Assembly (NCBI RefSeq): GCF_905163445.1
Contig: NC_053190.1
Span: 5,396,501-5,460,500, forward strand
Direction: 5' to 3'
DNA: 64,000 bases
Source of the DNA: Pararge aegeria
Taxonomy: Eukaryota; Arthropoda; Insecta; Lepidoptera; Nymphalidae
Made by a program: the position numbers and the translations under genes. Of the stretch, positions 1-10,375 are shown piece by piece; within the stretch, counting starts at the first letter, position 1; each line of letters begins with the position of its first letter. Below the pieces are notes generated by a model that worked only from the letters and a program-made list of their open reading frames with translations, did no database searches and was not told where the DNA came from.

Positions 1-660
1 ATAGGATGTGTTCCTTGCATGGCATTCAAAGTGTTCCTCTGTTTATGTAACAAATAATGTTTTTTCACTAACCATTAGGTTACCACAGCTTGGTCCATCA
101 TTTATTAATATAAAAAAACCTTTAGGATGTTATCAACAATTATAATTATATAAATAATTTTAGCGCCCCCACAATTTCCTCTAGGGCTAAAATTTTTCGA
201 AATCTGATAGTAAGTGACCTTAATTTAACAAACATGAAACTTTTATTAAATTTGAAGTCTGTGGGAATTTTAGTATAAAATTTTCATTTTTTTTCATTAG
301 CACGGGGTCGTGTTATTAATGTAAAGTATAAATCGGTTACGGGGGTAGCCGATTTTGTTATTTAAACTTCATTTATACATTCTGGTTTGCTCGTAACATA
401 ACCCAAAAAAATACTATCCAAATTTCATGTCTAAAAGAGTTAAAATTCAAAATTTAGTTTTTTATGATTTTTTCTAAGCATTAACGCCCCCGCAATACAC
501 TTCGGAGATTTAACACTTATAAAAAAGTTAGCCTATCCATTAAGTCAATGTATCCTCTACATGGATGCAAAACTCCATCGGGTGTATAGTTTAATAGTTT
601 TAACGGAACAACCGTAAAAAACTCTATAGATTTATATATTAGTATAGAGTATAGATAAAA
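1..660. other. Unassigned AT-rich DNA
   Basis: No coding frame or known repeat is recognised here. Two C-rich phrases, AGCGCCCCCACAATTTC near 164 and TAACGCCCCCGCAATACAC near 482, resemble each other and suggest an old internal duplication or an unrecognised repeat. Nothing else stands out. Confidence 0.3.
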
Positions 661-663
661 TTT

Positions 664-943
664 AGGTTATATTATTCCAATTTATCACAGATATTATAAC
701 TGTATACACATCTGTGTAACACCCTTAAAAATGCATTAATGTTTTATGTAGAGTATATTTTTCGCGGTGACGTAAAATGTAGATAAATGTACGTATTGAT
801 CGTGATTATATTAATCGAGGTAATATTATTCCAACTTGTCCAAGATCCTATAACTGTATCCATAGATTATAACACCCTTATAATGCAGTTTTATGTCGAA
901 TAAATAAATTCGCTGTAACGTTAAGTGTTAATAAGCGTACGCA
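664..943. repeat. Diverged two-copy direct repeat
   Basis: Copy 1 starts near 664 (GGTTATATTATTCCAA) and copy 2 near 820 (GGTAATATTATTCCAA). Each continues through TATAACTGTAT and then AACACCCTTA in the same order. The period is about 155 bp and the copies have clearly diverged. No coding content is visible. Confidence 0.6.
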
Positions 944-981
944 CTGCATATAACTCTAAAAAAGAATAAAAAAAGTGTGCG

Positions 982-1428
982 CGTGTAACTTTTACGCGTT
1001 ATTGAAGTAAAACTTCTTTGGCCTTGACGGCATATATAACTGAATGTATAATTATTCATGTTATTTACAAAGAGTAGAGAGCGAAAATTTATTTATTACA
1101 AAAGTAATAAAACAAGTATATTAGAAGATTTTCAAAAAATTATGCATTTTGAAATTTTTTTTTTAAGTTTTGAATTTTTATTCAATTTGCGAGTCACAAT
1201 TGATCCGTTTGAAAATATTGGAAATAAATAATCCTAATTAATTATGATATTTGCCACTAGCTGGCGTCAAGAAGCGCGGAGTATATGACATATACTTACG
1301 ATTAATCCCAATTATTATTTTTAAATAGCGGAAGGCTACACAGTCTATTGTAAGCGTTACTTCCGTCAGAAAAAAAAAGGAGTTACTCCCTAGTCGCGCC
1401 TAAAGAAGTTTTATTTCAAAAACGTTCT
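982..1428. mobile_element. Possible small inverted-repeat element
   Basis: ACGCGTTATTGAAGTAAAAC near 990 followed by TTCTTTGGC is mirrored by GCCTAAAGAAGTTTTATTTC near 1399. The arms are imperfect and about 28 nt long, roughly 420 bp apart. The interior has no ORF and I see no clear target-site duplication. A decayed MITE is possible, but so is chance in AT-rich DNA. Confidence 0.3.
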
Positions 1429-1794
1429 TATTTCTATAATTGTTCTTTCTTTTTTATTGAAGACAGGAACCGTTATATACTGAAGACAAAAAAACCCTTA
1501 AAAGCACACTTTGCCTTACTAAGATGACGTTTACAAAGAAGCAATTTTCGTGAAAGGAAATATCTTCCTTAGTTATCAGGATACACTTGTAAGATCAAAT
1601 ATAATACTGCTGAAAGCTTTGAAACTGTAGAATTTAATATGGCTGTATTCTTCCGCTTCTTTTATTTAACACCTACTGACGTTACATTACAGCGCTTGTT
1701 TATTTTTAATCAACTGTCCAGAAGTAACAGTATTATTTTTCGTATTCATGTCCTTCATATGAATACTCGTTTTACGGTTTTAAAAAAACTCGTG

Positions 1795-1925
1795 GGGACA
1801 GTTGGTTTTCCTGGGATAAAAAGTAGTCTATGCTACTCTATGCCAAAAATCAAGTCGATAAGTTGTTTAGTTAGGGCTTAAAGTGAGAAAAAGCATACAA
1901 ACAAACACACTTTTTTCGTAGTAGT
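1795..1925 (+). repeat. Dispersed repeat, 'cctgggataaaaagtag' family
   Basis: This copy holds TTTTCCTGGGATAAAAAGTA, TCTATGCTACTC and then a tail with ACAAACAAACACAC. Related copies lie at 22380-22640 and 32195-32455. It matches a dispersed non-coding repeat that I know as common in Lepidoptera, probably the 3' part of a SINE or LINE; its class is not settled here. Confidence 0.55.
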
Positions 1926-2096
1926 AAAGCTTTTTGTTACAGAGCACGTGCGGGAATAAAAATTTAGGTTACAATTCAAACACAACTGCCTTAAAGTGCA
2001 ACTTTTTAATTTAGCCTAGAAACTTTGCATTAGTAACTTTTTGACTCAGAGTTGAAACGGTTTAATCGCGTTAACGTCCTTATTTTAGAAGTGATA

Positions 2097-2385
2097 GAAG
2101 ATGATGAATAAGTAACCCACCACAGAGCACGAGTCTCCTGCCACAATGAGAAGGGGTTAAGGCAGTATTCCAACACGCTGGCCCAGTGCGGATTGGTGGA
2201 CTTCACACACCTTTGAGAACATTCGAATTGAACATTCGATTTCATTGAGAGAATGTCGAAGCGATATTTTAATTGCTTAAAACGCACATACTTAAAGAAG
2301 TTAGAGGTGCGTACAGGGATTGGCTCCCCGAAAGTGAGCTGATAATGTCGAGCTCCTACCCACTGCGCTATTACCGTTTTTCTAT
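2097..2385 (-). mobile_element. tRNA-derived SINE, family A, copy 1
   Basis: In plus-strand reading, the tail phrase CAGAGCACGAGTCTCCTGCC is followed by GAGAAGGGGTTAAGGC, GGCCCAGTGCGGATTGGTGG and CACACACCTTTGAGAACATT, and then by a degraded Pol III head ending CTACCCACTGCGCTATTACCG. Its orientation is therefore minus. It is the same family as the copies near 3940, 18030, 57290, 60735, 59530 and 63550. The B-box region is degraded, so the copy is probably inert. Confidence 0.8.
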
Positions 2386-2675
2386 CTAACTATAATACGT
2401 CTTAATTACTGGGTATAAAAGTTGGTATACTGTAAATATCAGAAGCAATTAATTTATTGCCTATACTGTTGAGGATTTTTTATAGAATATTGTTTTTAAT
2501 TCTATATTGTCTTTATATGTAAGAGTATCAGTCACACGTTAATTATTTGTATCAACCTGTAACGATTCTTGCAGCGCACGCCAAGATAGCTTCCAGATAA
2601 CAGTGTTTTTCTTAGTTGAAAGTTATAGTTATATTTCTGCCAATTTTACACAATACATTTCTAAATTATAGTGTG

Positions 2676-2812
2676 TTATTGATAGACGTCCACTGCTGGA
2701 CATAGGTCTTTTGTAGGGAGTTCCAAGTTCCACGATTTTGAGCCGCTTGGATCCAGCGGCTACCTGCACCTCGTTGGGGGTCGACCAACGCTTCGCTTAC
2801 CAGTAAATTAAA
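2676..2812 (-). mobile_element. RTE-like LINE 3' fragment, copy 1
   Basis: GACGTCCACTGCTGGACATA followed by GGTCTTTTGTAGGGAGTTCC is the antisense of the extreme C-terminus of an RTE-like reverse transcriptase, reading roughly LQKTYVQQWTS on the minus strand. It is nearly identical to the copy at 50153-50280. Only about 140 bp survive. Confidence 0.7.
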
Positions 2813-3935
2813 ACTGAATTATTTACAAACACCCATTCGTCCATCCATACGTAAAAATTTTCGCATATTTGGGCGTAGGTTATGGGTAAAGCAACAGATA
2901 GTATACGATAGGAACTAGCGTACCTTTACATGATTTCTGGGCAAGATTATAAATAATTAAGCTTTATTTTAATTGTTTCAATGGCAAAAGATATTTGCCT
3001 AACAGTGCGTAGTCTAAGACCAACCAGGGCAAACTATTAGGATCTCAACATGGAACGCTTCCTAATATAGATACATTATGCCAAGCAAAAGTAGAAGAAG
3101 TCCTTCAAAGAGTTGGATAGAATGTGTAGACTTATGTGCTTATAAAATTTAAATAATAAATACGCGGATAATGAGTTTACGGCTACGCACTTGTAGTACG
3201 TGAAAAACTCTTTCAAAGAAGAGAAATTAAAAGATATTTCTATCTCAAACAGAATATTCTTACAAAATAATTTATTATGCCCCTTTGCCAAAGAGGCTCA
3301 TTTTATTGCACAAAACTTTAACGTGCAGCTTGTTTCTTGCAAACTACGCTTTACGAACAGTTTTCGCTTTTCCTTTGTCTTGAGTTTATGACACCGTAAC
3401 AAGATAAAAGTACAGCGCTTTGCAGTTTTTACGTGATGTGAGTACAAATATACATCGTATGGAATACAAATAGAGTGCCCACTAAGGCCTTACCATACGT
3501 ATTAACAAAGGTACAGAGTGCATCCGAACGCAATAAATTGATTTGTTGAACAGTGTAGATTTATTACAAGATTGTTTAAGTGTTTTTAACGCATTCAAAA
3601 GAATTTTACATGAATGGATAGTGAATTAATAATGTTATTCTCTAAATGAGTTTTTAAATTAATTAATATCATAATAATAGTAAAATCATTTCAATCATCA
3701 GAACTCCTCAGCGGACAGCAGCAAACCCCTCATTTAAGGCTTAGCGACACTGACATTTTTTTTAGATCTACAACTAAATTTAATGACACATCAAAAAACT
3801 AAATCAAACGCAGACGAAGTCGCGGGCAACAGCCAGTGCAAAATAAATATTGATCTATAGAATCTGTTATAAAATGTGAAACTATTAAGTGAGATTGAAC
3901 TCGTATTCCTTTTGTCAATTTCCACATATTCTTAC
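2813..3935. other. Unassigned AT-rich DNA
   Basis: No coding, RNA or repeat signature is supported. The short open frames here lack any recognisable motif. Confidence 0.3.
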
Positions 3936-3937
3936 TT

Positions 3938-4222
3938 TCATCATCATCATCATATCAATCCATTCCGGCCCACTACAGGGCACGGGTCTCCTCCCACAAT
4001 GAGAAGAGGTCTAGGCCGTAGTCCACCGCGCTGGCCCAGTGCGTTCGTTCGTGGACTCCGTACACCTGAGAACATTATCGAGAACTCTTAGGCATGTTTC
4101 CTCACGATGTTTTCCTCCAGTGATGTTTTAATTACTTAAATAAGATGGTGCTGGGATTAGAACTCGGCCGGCCTGAAAGTGAAGTCGCGTTCCTACCCAC
4201 TGGACTATTACCGCTTCTTATA
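3938..4222 (-). mobile_element. tRNA-derived SINE, family A, copy 2
   Basis: The copy starts after a CATCATCATCAT tail (3939-3952) with CCCACTACAGGGCACGGGTC. It runs through the conserved GGCCCAGTGCG and CCTCACGATGTTTTCCTCCA blocks to the head CTACCCACTGGACTATTACC near 4196. A histidine-rich frame across the CAT tail is an artefact of this simple repeat. Confidence 0.85.
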
Positions 4223-4224
4223 TC

Positions 4225-5145
4225 AATTCTTACTTTAAAACTTTTAATTTAACTTTTTATGCTTTTAATTTGTAATTATTATTTCCATCTATATGTATTA
4301 TTACTTAAATAAATTCTATTCTATTATTAAAAAAAAAAAAAAAAAAATATAAACCGACATAAATAAATATACTGCTTACATCAACAACAAAATAAATCAT
4401 TATTGGATATATCCGAGGCGTAAATCAAATTCAACATACATAACTAAGAAAGTAAAGCTGATCGTGCATCAGTCAGTAAGCGCGGTAAGTGCCGTACGCA
4501 ACGCAATAAATATTTCAACTTGAACAGTTTAGAATAACCAGCAAACTGACTGACTAAATATTTGAATTATTTGCGTGTATCCCAAACTGGATATCCCCAA
4601 AGTAACTGTAAAAGTTTAATTTTAAAATAAAATACTTAGTAAAGTGTTATAAAAAAGGGATAAGAGGAATTACACGCGCTTTCACTGTTTGCTTTAGTTG
4701 CTTTATTTGAACAAATAAAATAAATACAGCCAATGTGTTATGTGGTTCCTCTATACATTTCCGTTTTCAAGCAAAATAACGAGTATGCTAGTGGTCACAA
4801 TGTAGTCTCGCTAACTTATATGGCTCGGTGACCAGAGTTTGTTACGCTGTTATTGCATGTAAAATATCAGCGCAAACCTTATTAAATTTTCACATGGTGT
4901 CAATTAGTTCAAATTTGGAATGTCATTAGGCATTCATGTTGCACCAATTGCACTCGCGAATAAACGCGACAAAGTGATTAAAACAAACCGAGCTGGCGCT
5001 TTGCTTTGTAAGTTCCCTTCAGCAACAGAAGAAGGCTTGTTAACTTCCTAGAATCCAGATTCCTTTTTCAAAACAGATTATTCCGCACATTCTATTCAGT
5101 TGATAATGCAATTATATAAAGCTACTTTTGTATAACTTACATAAT
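4225..5145. other. Unassigned AT-rich DNA with a poly(A) run
   Basis: An A-run of about 20 lies near 4328-4347. Otherwise no feature is supported. The phrase AACGCAATAAATatttcAACTTGAACAG near 4500 loosely resembles one near 3528, too weakly to call a repeat. Confidence 0.3.
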
Positions 5146-5149
5146 TTAA

Positions 5150-5280
5150 GCACTTGACTGCAATCTCACCTGGTAGGAAGTGATGATGCGGTCTAAGATG
5201 GTGCGGGCTTACCTGTTAGGGAGTTTGGCAGTTATATTAAATCCATACCCCTCATCGGGTACAAACACTTTTTATAATAA
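5150..5280 (-). mobile_element. SINE fragment, family C ('ggtaagtgatgatgc' type)
   Basis: CTGCAATCTCACCTGGTAGG, AAGTGATGATGCGGTCTAAG and GCGGGCTTACCTGTTAGG match the tail part of a second tRNA-derived SINE family; fuller copies lie at 14925-15075 and 58133-58330. The tRNA-like head is missing. Confidence 0.7.
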
Positions 5281-5340
5281 AAGTAATATTGGTAATATTG
5301 CATCCTGCAATAAGCATCCTGCTTAGATAATATTTTTTTC

Positions 5341-6174
5341 AATTGTGACATTTTAGATAAAAGAATAATTAATAATTTAAGGTCAGATCATTGTGGTCAA
5401 CTTATTACTGTTTTAAATACTATCAATAAAAGCAGACAAATTATAAAGTGTAGGCCAATAACTAAGACTTAATTAATGCGATTCAAACGTGAAATTACTG
5501 CGAAAATCCCTGGTATTGCGTGCGAACATTTTCATCCGGACAGTCTTTATAGTGCACTATTTAATACTATAAACAACGAATTTAATAGAGTATTCAACTT
5601 TAAGCACATCAATGTCAGTAATAAATTAAAATTTAGTGACTGGGCTACTGTAGGTATATATAAAAGTAGGGAGAAGTTGTATGAGCTGTATGATGAAAAA
5701 CAATTTAATCATACTCCAACTTTCGTAGAACACGTAAAAAAATACTCTAAAATATTTAAGAATGTTTGCACTAATGCGAAATCGCTACACATTAAATATA
5801 GTATAATGAAATCTGATAACAAAATACAAACAACCTGGAAAATAGTTAATTACGAGTCAGGAAAAACTAAATCTCGTGATGTGGATTTTGAACTTATTGT
5901 TGATAACAATAAAGTGACGTCTGACAGGGAGGTTGCTAATACTTTCGAAAACTTCTTTCAGAATGTTCCCATTTTGTTAACAGATTCTCTAAGCTCTTCA
6001 CCAATAGCAGCTCAGCGTATATTGAGAGATAATGTTAAAGAGTGCAATGTTTTATTTAATTTTAAACATATATCTGCAATAGATATTGTAAAGAATTTCA
6101 GGTTATTAAAGTTGAAAAAAACCGGTGATCTGTGGGGTATGTCGGTGATGGTCATTTCTAACATTATTGACGTT
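5341..6174 (+). pseudogene. LINE endonuclease C-terminus and linker (pseudogene)
   Basis: The reading frame is open from 5341 through LRSDHCGQ at about 5377-5400, the conserved SDH active-site segment that closes APE-type endonucleases. An in-frame TAA at 5470 follows. The frame then runs from 5476 through a 230-codon linker typical of the stretch between endonuclease and reverse transcriptase, with YKSREKLYELY-like text. It is cut at 6174, where the Penelope-like unit inserted; the copy of the duplicated target ATTATTGACGTT lies at 6163-6174. The first ATG at 5476 is internal and not a true start. The endonuclease N-terminus is missing by 5' truncation. Confidence 0.85.
6163..6174. repeat. 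Left target-site duplication of Penelope-like insertion
   Basis: ATTATTGACGTT here is repeated exactly at 6545-6556, flanking the inserted unit. A length of 12 bp fits Penelope-like elements. Confidence 0.85.
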
Positions 6175-6544
6175 TATCAAAATTAAGCTTAATTTGCTAT
6201 ACTCCGCGAAAAGCAGGAGAATCTGTGTGGTGTAATTTATAATTTCTTCAAACCGGAGCATCATCAGGAGATGTTGACTTTACAATGAATAATTGTTAAG
6301 TCAGATGTTGACTTAACAATTATTCATTGTAAAGTCAACATCTCCTGATGATGCTCCGGTTTCGGAGCGAAACGTGCGTAGAGGGTATATTGCCGAAGAT
6401 CTGTTTGGTGTGGGGTATAAGGATTGAAGAAATTATAAATTACACCACACAGATTCTCCTGCTTTTCGCGGAGTATAGCAAATTAAGCTTAATTTTGATA
6501 ATATATCATGGATTTCCGCAAAGTAACGCCTGCTTCTATCCAAT
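6175..6544. mobile_element. Penelope-like head-to-head pLTR unit
   Basis: The 370-bp insertion is a large imperfect inverted repeat. The left arm (about 6175-6303) reads TATCAAAATTAAGCTTAATT, CTCCGCGAAAAGCAGGAGAA and onward. The right arm (about 6306-6504) repeats this in reverse complement and adds about 60 bp absent from the left arm (6361-6422), then a 40-bp tail to 6544. The arms meet at GTTAAGTCA-gatgt-TGACTTAAC near 6297-6318. A 12-bp target duplication flanks it. The right arm carries a hammerhead ribozyme motif, as known for Penelope-like elements, and a related fragment lies at 59318-59457. Assignment rests on the ribozyme, the target-duplication length and the inverted partial copy. 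Confidence 0.75.
6341..6384 (+). ncRNA. Hammerhead ribozyme motif (Penelope type)
   Basis: The core CTGATGA is at 6345-6351. Stem II is GCTCCG (6353-6358) with CGGAGC (6363-6368), closed by a GTTT loop. GAAA is at 6369-6372, then CGTGCGTA (6373-6380), a very short stem III ending in the cleavage triplet GTA. Stem I is TCTC (6341-6344) with GAGG (6381-6384), including one G-T wobble. Predicted cleavage follows A6380. One extra T (6352) sits between the core and stem II. The small stem III resembles published minimal type I motifs of Penelope elements and schistosome repeats. Activity is untested. Confidence 0.75.
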
Positions 6545-6556
6545 ATTATTGACGTT
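6545..6556. repeat. Right target-site duplication of Penelope-like insertion
   Basis: This is an exact second copy of ATTATTGACGTT. The LINE reading frame resumes here as ...IDVIAPYLAV, continuing the sequence interrupted at 6174. Confidence 0.85.
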
Positions 6557-8019
6557 ATTGCCCCTTATCTAGCTGTAATTTTTAATGAATGTGTTGATAT
6601 GGGTATTTTTCCGAACCTAATGAAATGTAGTAAATTAATACCCCTTTTTAAATCCGGTCATAAAAATGACCTTAACAATTACAGGCCTATTTCAATCTTG
6701 CCAACTCTTAGTAAGGTCTTTGAAAAAATTATACTTTATCAACTTTTAAATCATTTTAATGTAAATAACTTACTTCATCCGGAGCAGTACGGCTTCACTA
6801 AAGGTCGTAGTACAACGGATGCAGGCGCAAGACTCATAAAGCATATTTACGATGCCTGGGAACGTTCGCAGAATGCCATTGGTGTTTTCTGTGATCTGTC
6901 CAAAGCATTCGATTGCGTTGAACACAAAACGTTGTTATTAAAACTAAGCCACTATGGCATCAAAAACGTTGCACTCAATTAATTGCCTCTTATCTAAGTG
7001 ATAGAGTTCAAAGGGTATGCGTAAAAGACATAAAGTCTAAGGGATCATCTGCCTTAATGGGTGTCCCACAAGGCTCAATTTTGGGTCCCTTATTGTTTCT
7101 GGTGTATATAAATGATCTGCCACACCATGTCAGGGGCACTTGTGAGATTGTACTGTTCGCAGATGATACATCTCTCATTTTTAAGACTGATAGAAACAAA
7201 GATAATTTTGACGACGTAAACCGTGCTTTGTCACATGTGTCAGACTGGTTTACTGTTAATAACTTACTTTTAAATGCAAAAAAAACCAAGTGTTTGGAAT
7301 TTGTTTTGCCTAACGTAAAAAAAATTGATAAAAACATCATAATAAATGGAGAAACACTTGAAATAGAAAACTCCACTGTTTTTCTAGGAGTGACCTTAGA
7401 TTGTAAGCTACAGTGGGGTACCCATATAGAAAGCCTAGCGAGTAAACTCAGCTCAGCTGCATATGCAATCAGGAAAATTAGACAGCTTACCGATGTTGAA
7501 ACAGCTAGGCTTGTTTATTTCGCATACTTTCACAGTATTATGTCCTATGGGATCTTGCTGTGAGGAAAAGCTGCAGATATTGAAAGTATATTTATACTAC
7601 AGAAAAGAGCCGTACGATCAATATATAAACTTGGATCACGCGAATCGCTTCGTGAAAAATTTAAACAAATAGGTATTCTTACAGTAGCTTCGCAATACAT
7701 TTATATTAATATAGTCTTTGTGAGACAAAATATTACTCTTTCTAAATCAAAAGCTGAAATTAACAATCGACTTACCAGAAACGGTCATAAATTAGTGATA
7801 TCTGCATATCGTCTGCGAAAGGTGCAGAACTCCTTTGTGGGGTTGAGTATACGCTTTTACAACATGATTCCTAAGGAAATTCTTGACCTACCAATGCATA
7901 CATTTAAAAAATGTGTAAAAACGCATCTAGTACAGCGAGGTTACTATACATTTGATGAATTCCTCAATGACAAGGTAGATTGGAAGCAGCCAGCCTCGCT
8001 CTCATCTCCCGCAAGATAG
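6557..8019 (+). pseudogene. LINE reverse transcriptase (pseudogene)
   Basis: This is the reverse transcriptase core of the LINE. Visible landmarks in order are: the fingers segment NYRPISILPTLSKVFEKI (about 6677-6730), DLSKAFDCV with the catalytic Asp (about 6895-6920), GVPQGSILGPLLF (7057 on), the catalytic YxDD-equivalent FADD in VLFADDTSLIF (about 7150-7180), and the C-terminal MSYGILL(W)G segment (about 7540-7565). A one-base frameshift lies near 6975 and a TGA replaces the expected Trp codon at 7561. The frame ends at TAG 8017-8019 after an RLRKVQ...LPMHTFKK C-terminus shared with other copies. It cannot make full-length enzyme. Confidence 0.9.
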
Positions 8020-8205
8020 CAAAATGATTGTAAATGTTGATGTTGGAAAAGAGCAACTACTGAGTTTCTTGCCGGCTCTTCTCGGTAGAATCTGCTTTCC
8101 GAACCGGTGGAAGAGTCACACAAACATGCATACTTGACGTTTGAAAAATTGTGCTTATAAAGTAGGCCTACTTGAAATAAATGAATTTGAATTTAAATTT
8201 GAATT
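8020..8205 (+). repeat. LINE 3' UTR with GAATTT tail
   Basis: GAGCAACTACTGAGTTTCTT, CCGAACCGGTGG, CTTGACGTTTGAAAA and GCCTACTTGAAATAAATGAA lead into a (GAATTT)-like terminal repeat. This 3' UTR is the part most often retained by other copies here, as expected for 5'-truncating target-primed reverse transcription. Confidence 0.85.
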
Positions 8206-9355
8206 TGAATTGAACGCTTTTGCTGCCCTACTTTTTATTGTGAGTTAATCACGACGCTTGTAGTGATACATATTATATGCGATCAGCTTAAATCGGGGCT
8301 ATAATTTATGATTTCTCTACCTATTTGCTTAATATCTACCTAAAACACACCTGATACCAGCCGGGTTATATCTGTTAGATAAATATATTTTTCACTCCGA
8401 CATCGACCAATGCATTTTCGAACACAATTTTTTTTATTCCACCACGTAGATAACTTGCATTGCAAAATTTTCCAAAAAATATGTCGTAAACATAACTACA
8501 TACACTCTCTGATTTACTCTCACTGTTTCGTTCATGAATACATAGCTGAAACAAAACAAAAATATTATCAATTCGTATACAAATAATCGCCTCCGACAGT
8601 GTTTATGTACCTACACTGTCAACTAAGATTATTCAAAACCAAAATAAAATATTCAAATTAAAACCTTGTATCTATCTTTTAAGGTCTTCAATGAAATATA
8701 GTGACTGAGTTGGATTTTTGTTTTTTTAATTGATCAATTTAAAATTAAAATGTTTATAGTTTTGTATTTACGTATGAATATGAATGTTCTACCTTTTAAC
8801 CCACGCGGGTATAGAAGTTCGGTAGCTTTTGCTTCTGGCTTGCATCACTTAGACCTATATTTTCGGCTGGAATGTATTTTTTAATACAATAAAAATATAT
8901 GCCTGAGATTGGAACAGAACAGGCAGGCTTTTTTATTACAGGAATAAGACGTAAAAGTACGTCTTATACCTGAGATACGCCAGGTAAGTCGGCAAAAACA
9001 TACATATGGAAGAGTCATTACCGTACCCTTTCCTTACATACAGACAAGTACGTATTACCTACCTGCCTCGTGCTATTCATTATTCAGGCCAAAGGGCACG
9101 TGTTGAGATACGACAGTACCCAGTAAGCATTATTTTCTTACGAGTTTTCATCTGATACATTTCTTTATTATTACCTGCTTCAGGTTTTTGACAACTCTCA
9201 TAAACTAACCATCACAAAATTGTATGGAATTGAAGTTTTAACGCATAGGCTAATACGCGGTGTTTAATTATTTATTTCGTCGATATATAACTATAATGAT
9301 TGAGAGTTATAACTTGAATATATTTGTCTGTCGATTTATTATTTATAGGTATTTG
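8206..9355. other. Unassigned AT-rich DNA
   Basis: No supported gene or repeat. Around 8935-8990 the phrase AAGACGTAAAAGTACGTCTT forms a short inverted repeat. Confidence 0.3.
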
Positions 9356-9359
9356 TAAA

Positions 9360-9650
9360 TGAGTTTTGTCACACGTTGATGATAACGACCAGAGCCGACA
9401 TCATGAAGAAGTAATTGGCTCGACTGGGGACCCAATGAATAGAACCCAGCTGATCCGTAGCCATACAAACCATAAGACAAACGAGGAGACTTTTATAATG
9501 TTTGAAAAATTCCAACATAAATCAAAACCGCAATAAATGTAAGGCAGTAAATCTGAGCGCGACATAACTTACCACCTTGCAATCGCCTAATTTCAAATCT
9601 CACCTGAGACCAACGAATGAGGTTGTACTAGACTGGGCAACTTGTCTACA
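9360..9650 (+). repeat. Unclassified dispersed repeat, family E, copy 1
   Basis: The landmarks CCAGCTGATCCGTAG, GGCAGTAAATCTGAG, CACCTTGCAATCGCCTAAT and CTCACCTGAGACCAACGAAT occur in the same order at 11520-11790. The copies are diverged but collinear over about 260 bp and lack ORFs. I do not recognise the family. Confidence 0.6.
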
Positions 9651-9807
9651 CATTCGATCTTAGTCGGAACTCGATTGTCGTTGTTTATAATTTTGTTAAA
9701 ATTTAGTACGAGTTATATCAACGTAGCTATGCGGATGGACCAATTCGGTATGCGGTTTCTATGTATTGGGTTACGTACTATTAGGACCTTTAACACTCCC
9801 GGCTTGC

Positions 9808-10150
9808 ACCAAATTCAAATTCAAAATTTCTTTATTCATGTAGGCCTATCACAGGCACTTATGAAGCGTTCATACATATATGTTTACATAATTGTAAGGG
9901 GATGGTGATAACTTCGTTCGCCAACTTAAACCTATAGCTACGAGGGTTCCAAACGCGCCCTGGTCTAAGAAGAGCCCACAGCAAACTTAGCCGGCTATTT
10001 TTTTTATTTTGTTATCAACATCTCACAGTAAATTTATATTAAGCTATGAAGCTAGAGCAATTTACAGCCTAGCTTTTATATCGTTTAAGTAATCCTTAAT
10101 ATTATAATAGGATTTTTCACCATAAGCGTAAAAATAGCGTAAAATAGCGT
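9808..10150 (-). mobile_element. CR1/Jockey-like LINE 3' end, family B, copy 1
   Basis: On the plus strand it reads as a tail (AAATTCAAATTCAAAATTTC), then TTTATTCATGTAGGCCTATC, GCTACGAGGGTTCCAAACGC, CCTGGTCTAAGAAGAGCCCA and a stub of the C-terminal coding region (TCGTTTAAGTAATCCTTAAT). It matches the longer copy at 58459-58945. It is 5'-truncated. Confidence 0.8.
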
Positions 10151-10231
10151 AAAGCTTGTGGATAGGCTCTAGATATGTTTAACGACTGTAAGACCCCCTT
10201 TTTTTTCGTATTTTTTTGATTATCCTTTCAT

Positions 10232-10375
10232 CCAATTGACGCCCACTACTGGACATAGGTCTTTTGTAGGGATTTCAAAAATCCACGGTCCTGGTCTGCT
10301 AGTTTCCAGCGGCCGCGAATGACTCGCTTGATATTATCTGTCCATTTCATTAAAGGCCGCCCCTTTTGTTGTTAT
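10232..10375 (-). mobile_element. RTE-like LINE 3' fragment, copy 2
   Basis: TTGACGCCCACTACTGGACA, TAGGTCTTTTGTAGGGATTT and a diverged GACTCGCTTGATATTATCTG block correspond to the antisense C-terminus of the RTE-like reverse transcriptase. Confidence 0.65.

Larger units (their letters stand above)
5330..8205 (+). mobile_element. CR1/Jockey-like LINE, 5'-truncated, with nested insertion
   Basis: This is a non-LTR retrotransposon running 5' to 3' on the plus strand. It begins inside the endonuclease domain (SDH motif at 5383-5391), continues through a linker and reverse transcriptase, and ends in a 3' UTR with a GAATTT-type tail (8175-8205). A 370-bp Penelope-like unit interrupts it at 6175-6544. 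The element is dead: it has in-frame stops at 5470 and 7561, a frameshift near 6975 and the insertion. The 3' part recurs near 12340, 20040, 21805, 46815, 58365 and 63830, so the family was active in this genome. The exact clade (CR1, Daphne or Jockey) cannot be settled by eye. Confidence 0.9.

Noticed and set aside
1639..1881. 80-codon plus frame near the left end
   Set aside because: No motif, and its 3' half overlaps a dispersed repeat.
3876..4091. Histidine-rich open frame
   Set aside because: The His run comes from the CATCAT tail of a SINE, and the rest is SINE antisense.
7008..7376. 122-codon minus-strand frame
   Set aside because: It overlaps the sense reverse transcriptase core with its FADD motif, so it is a shadow.
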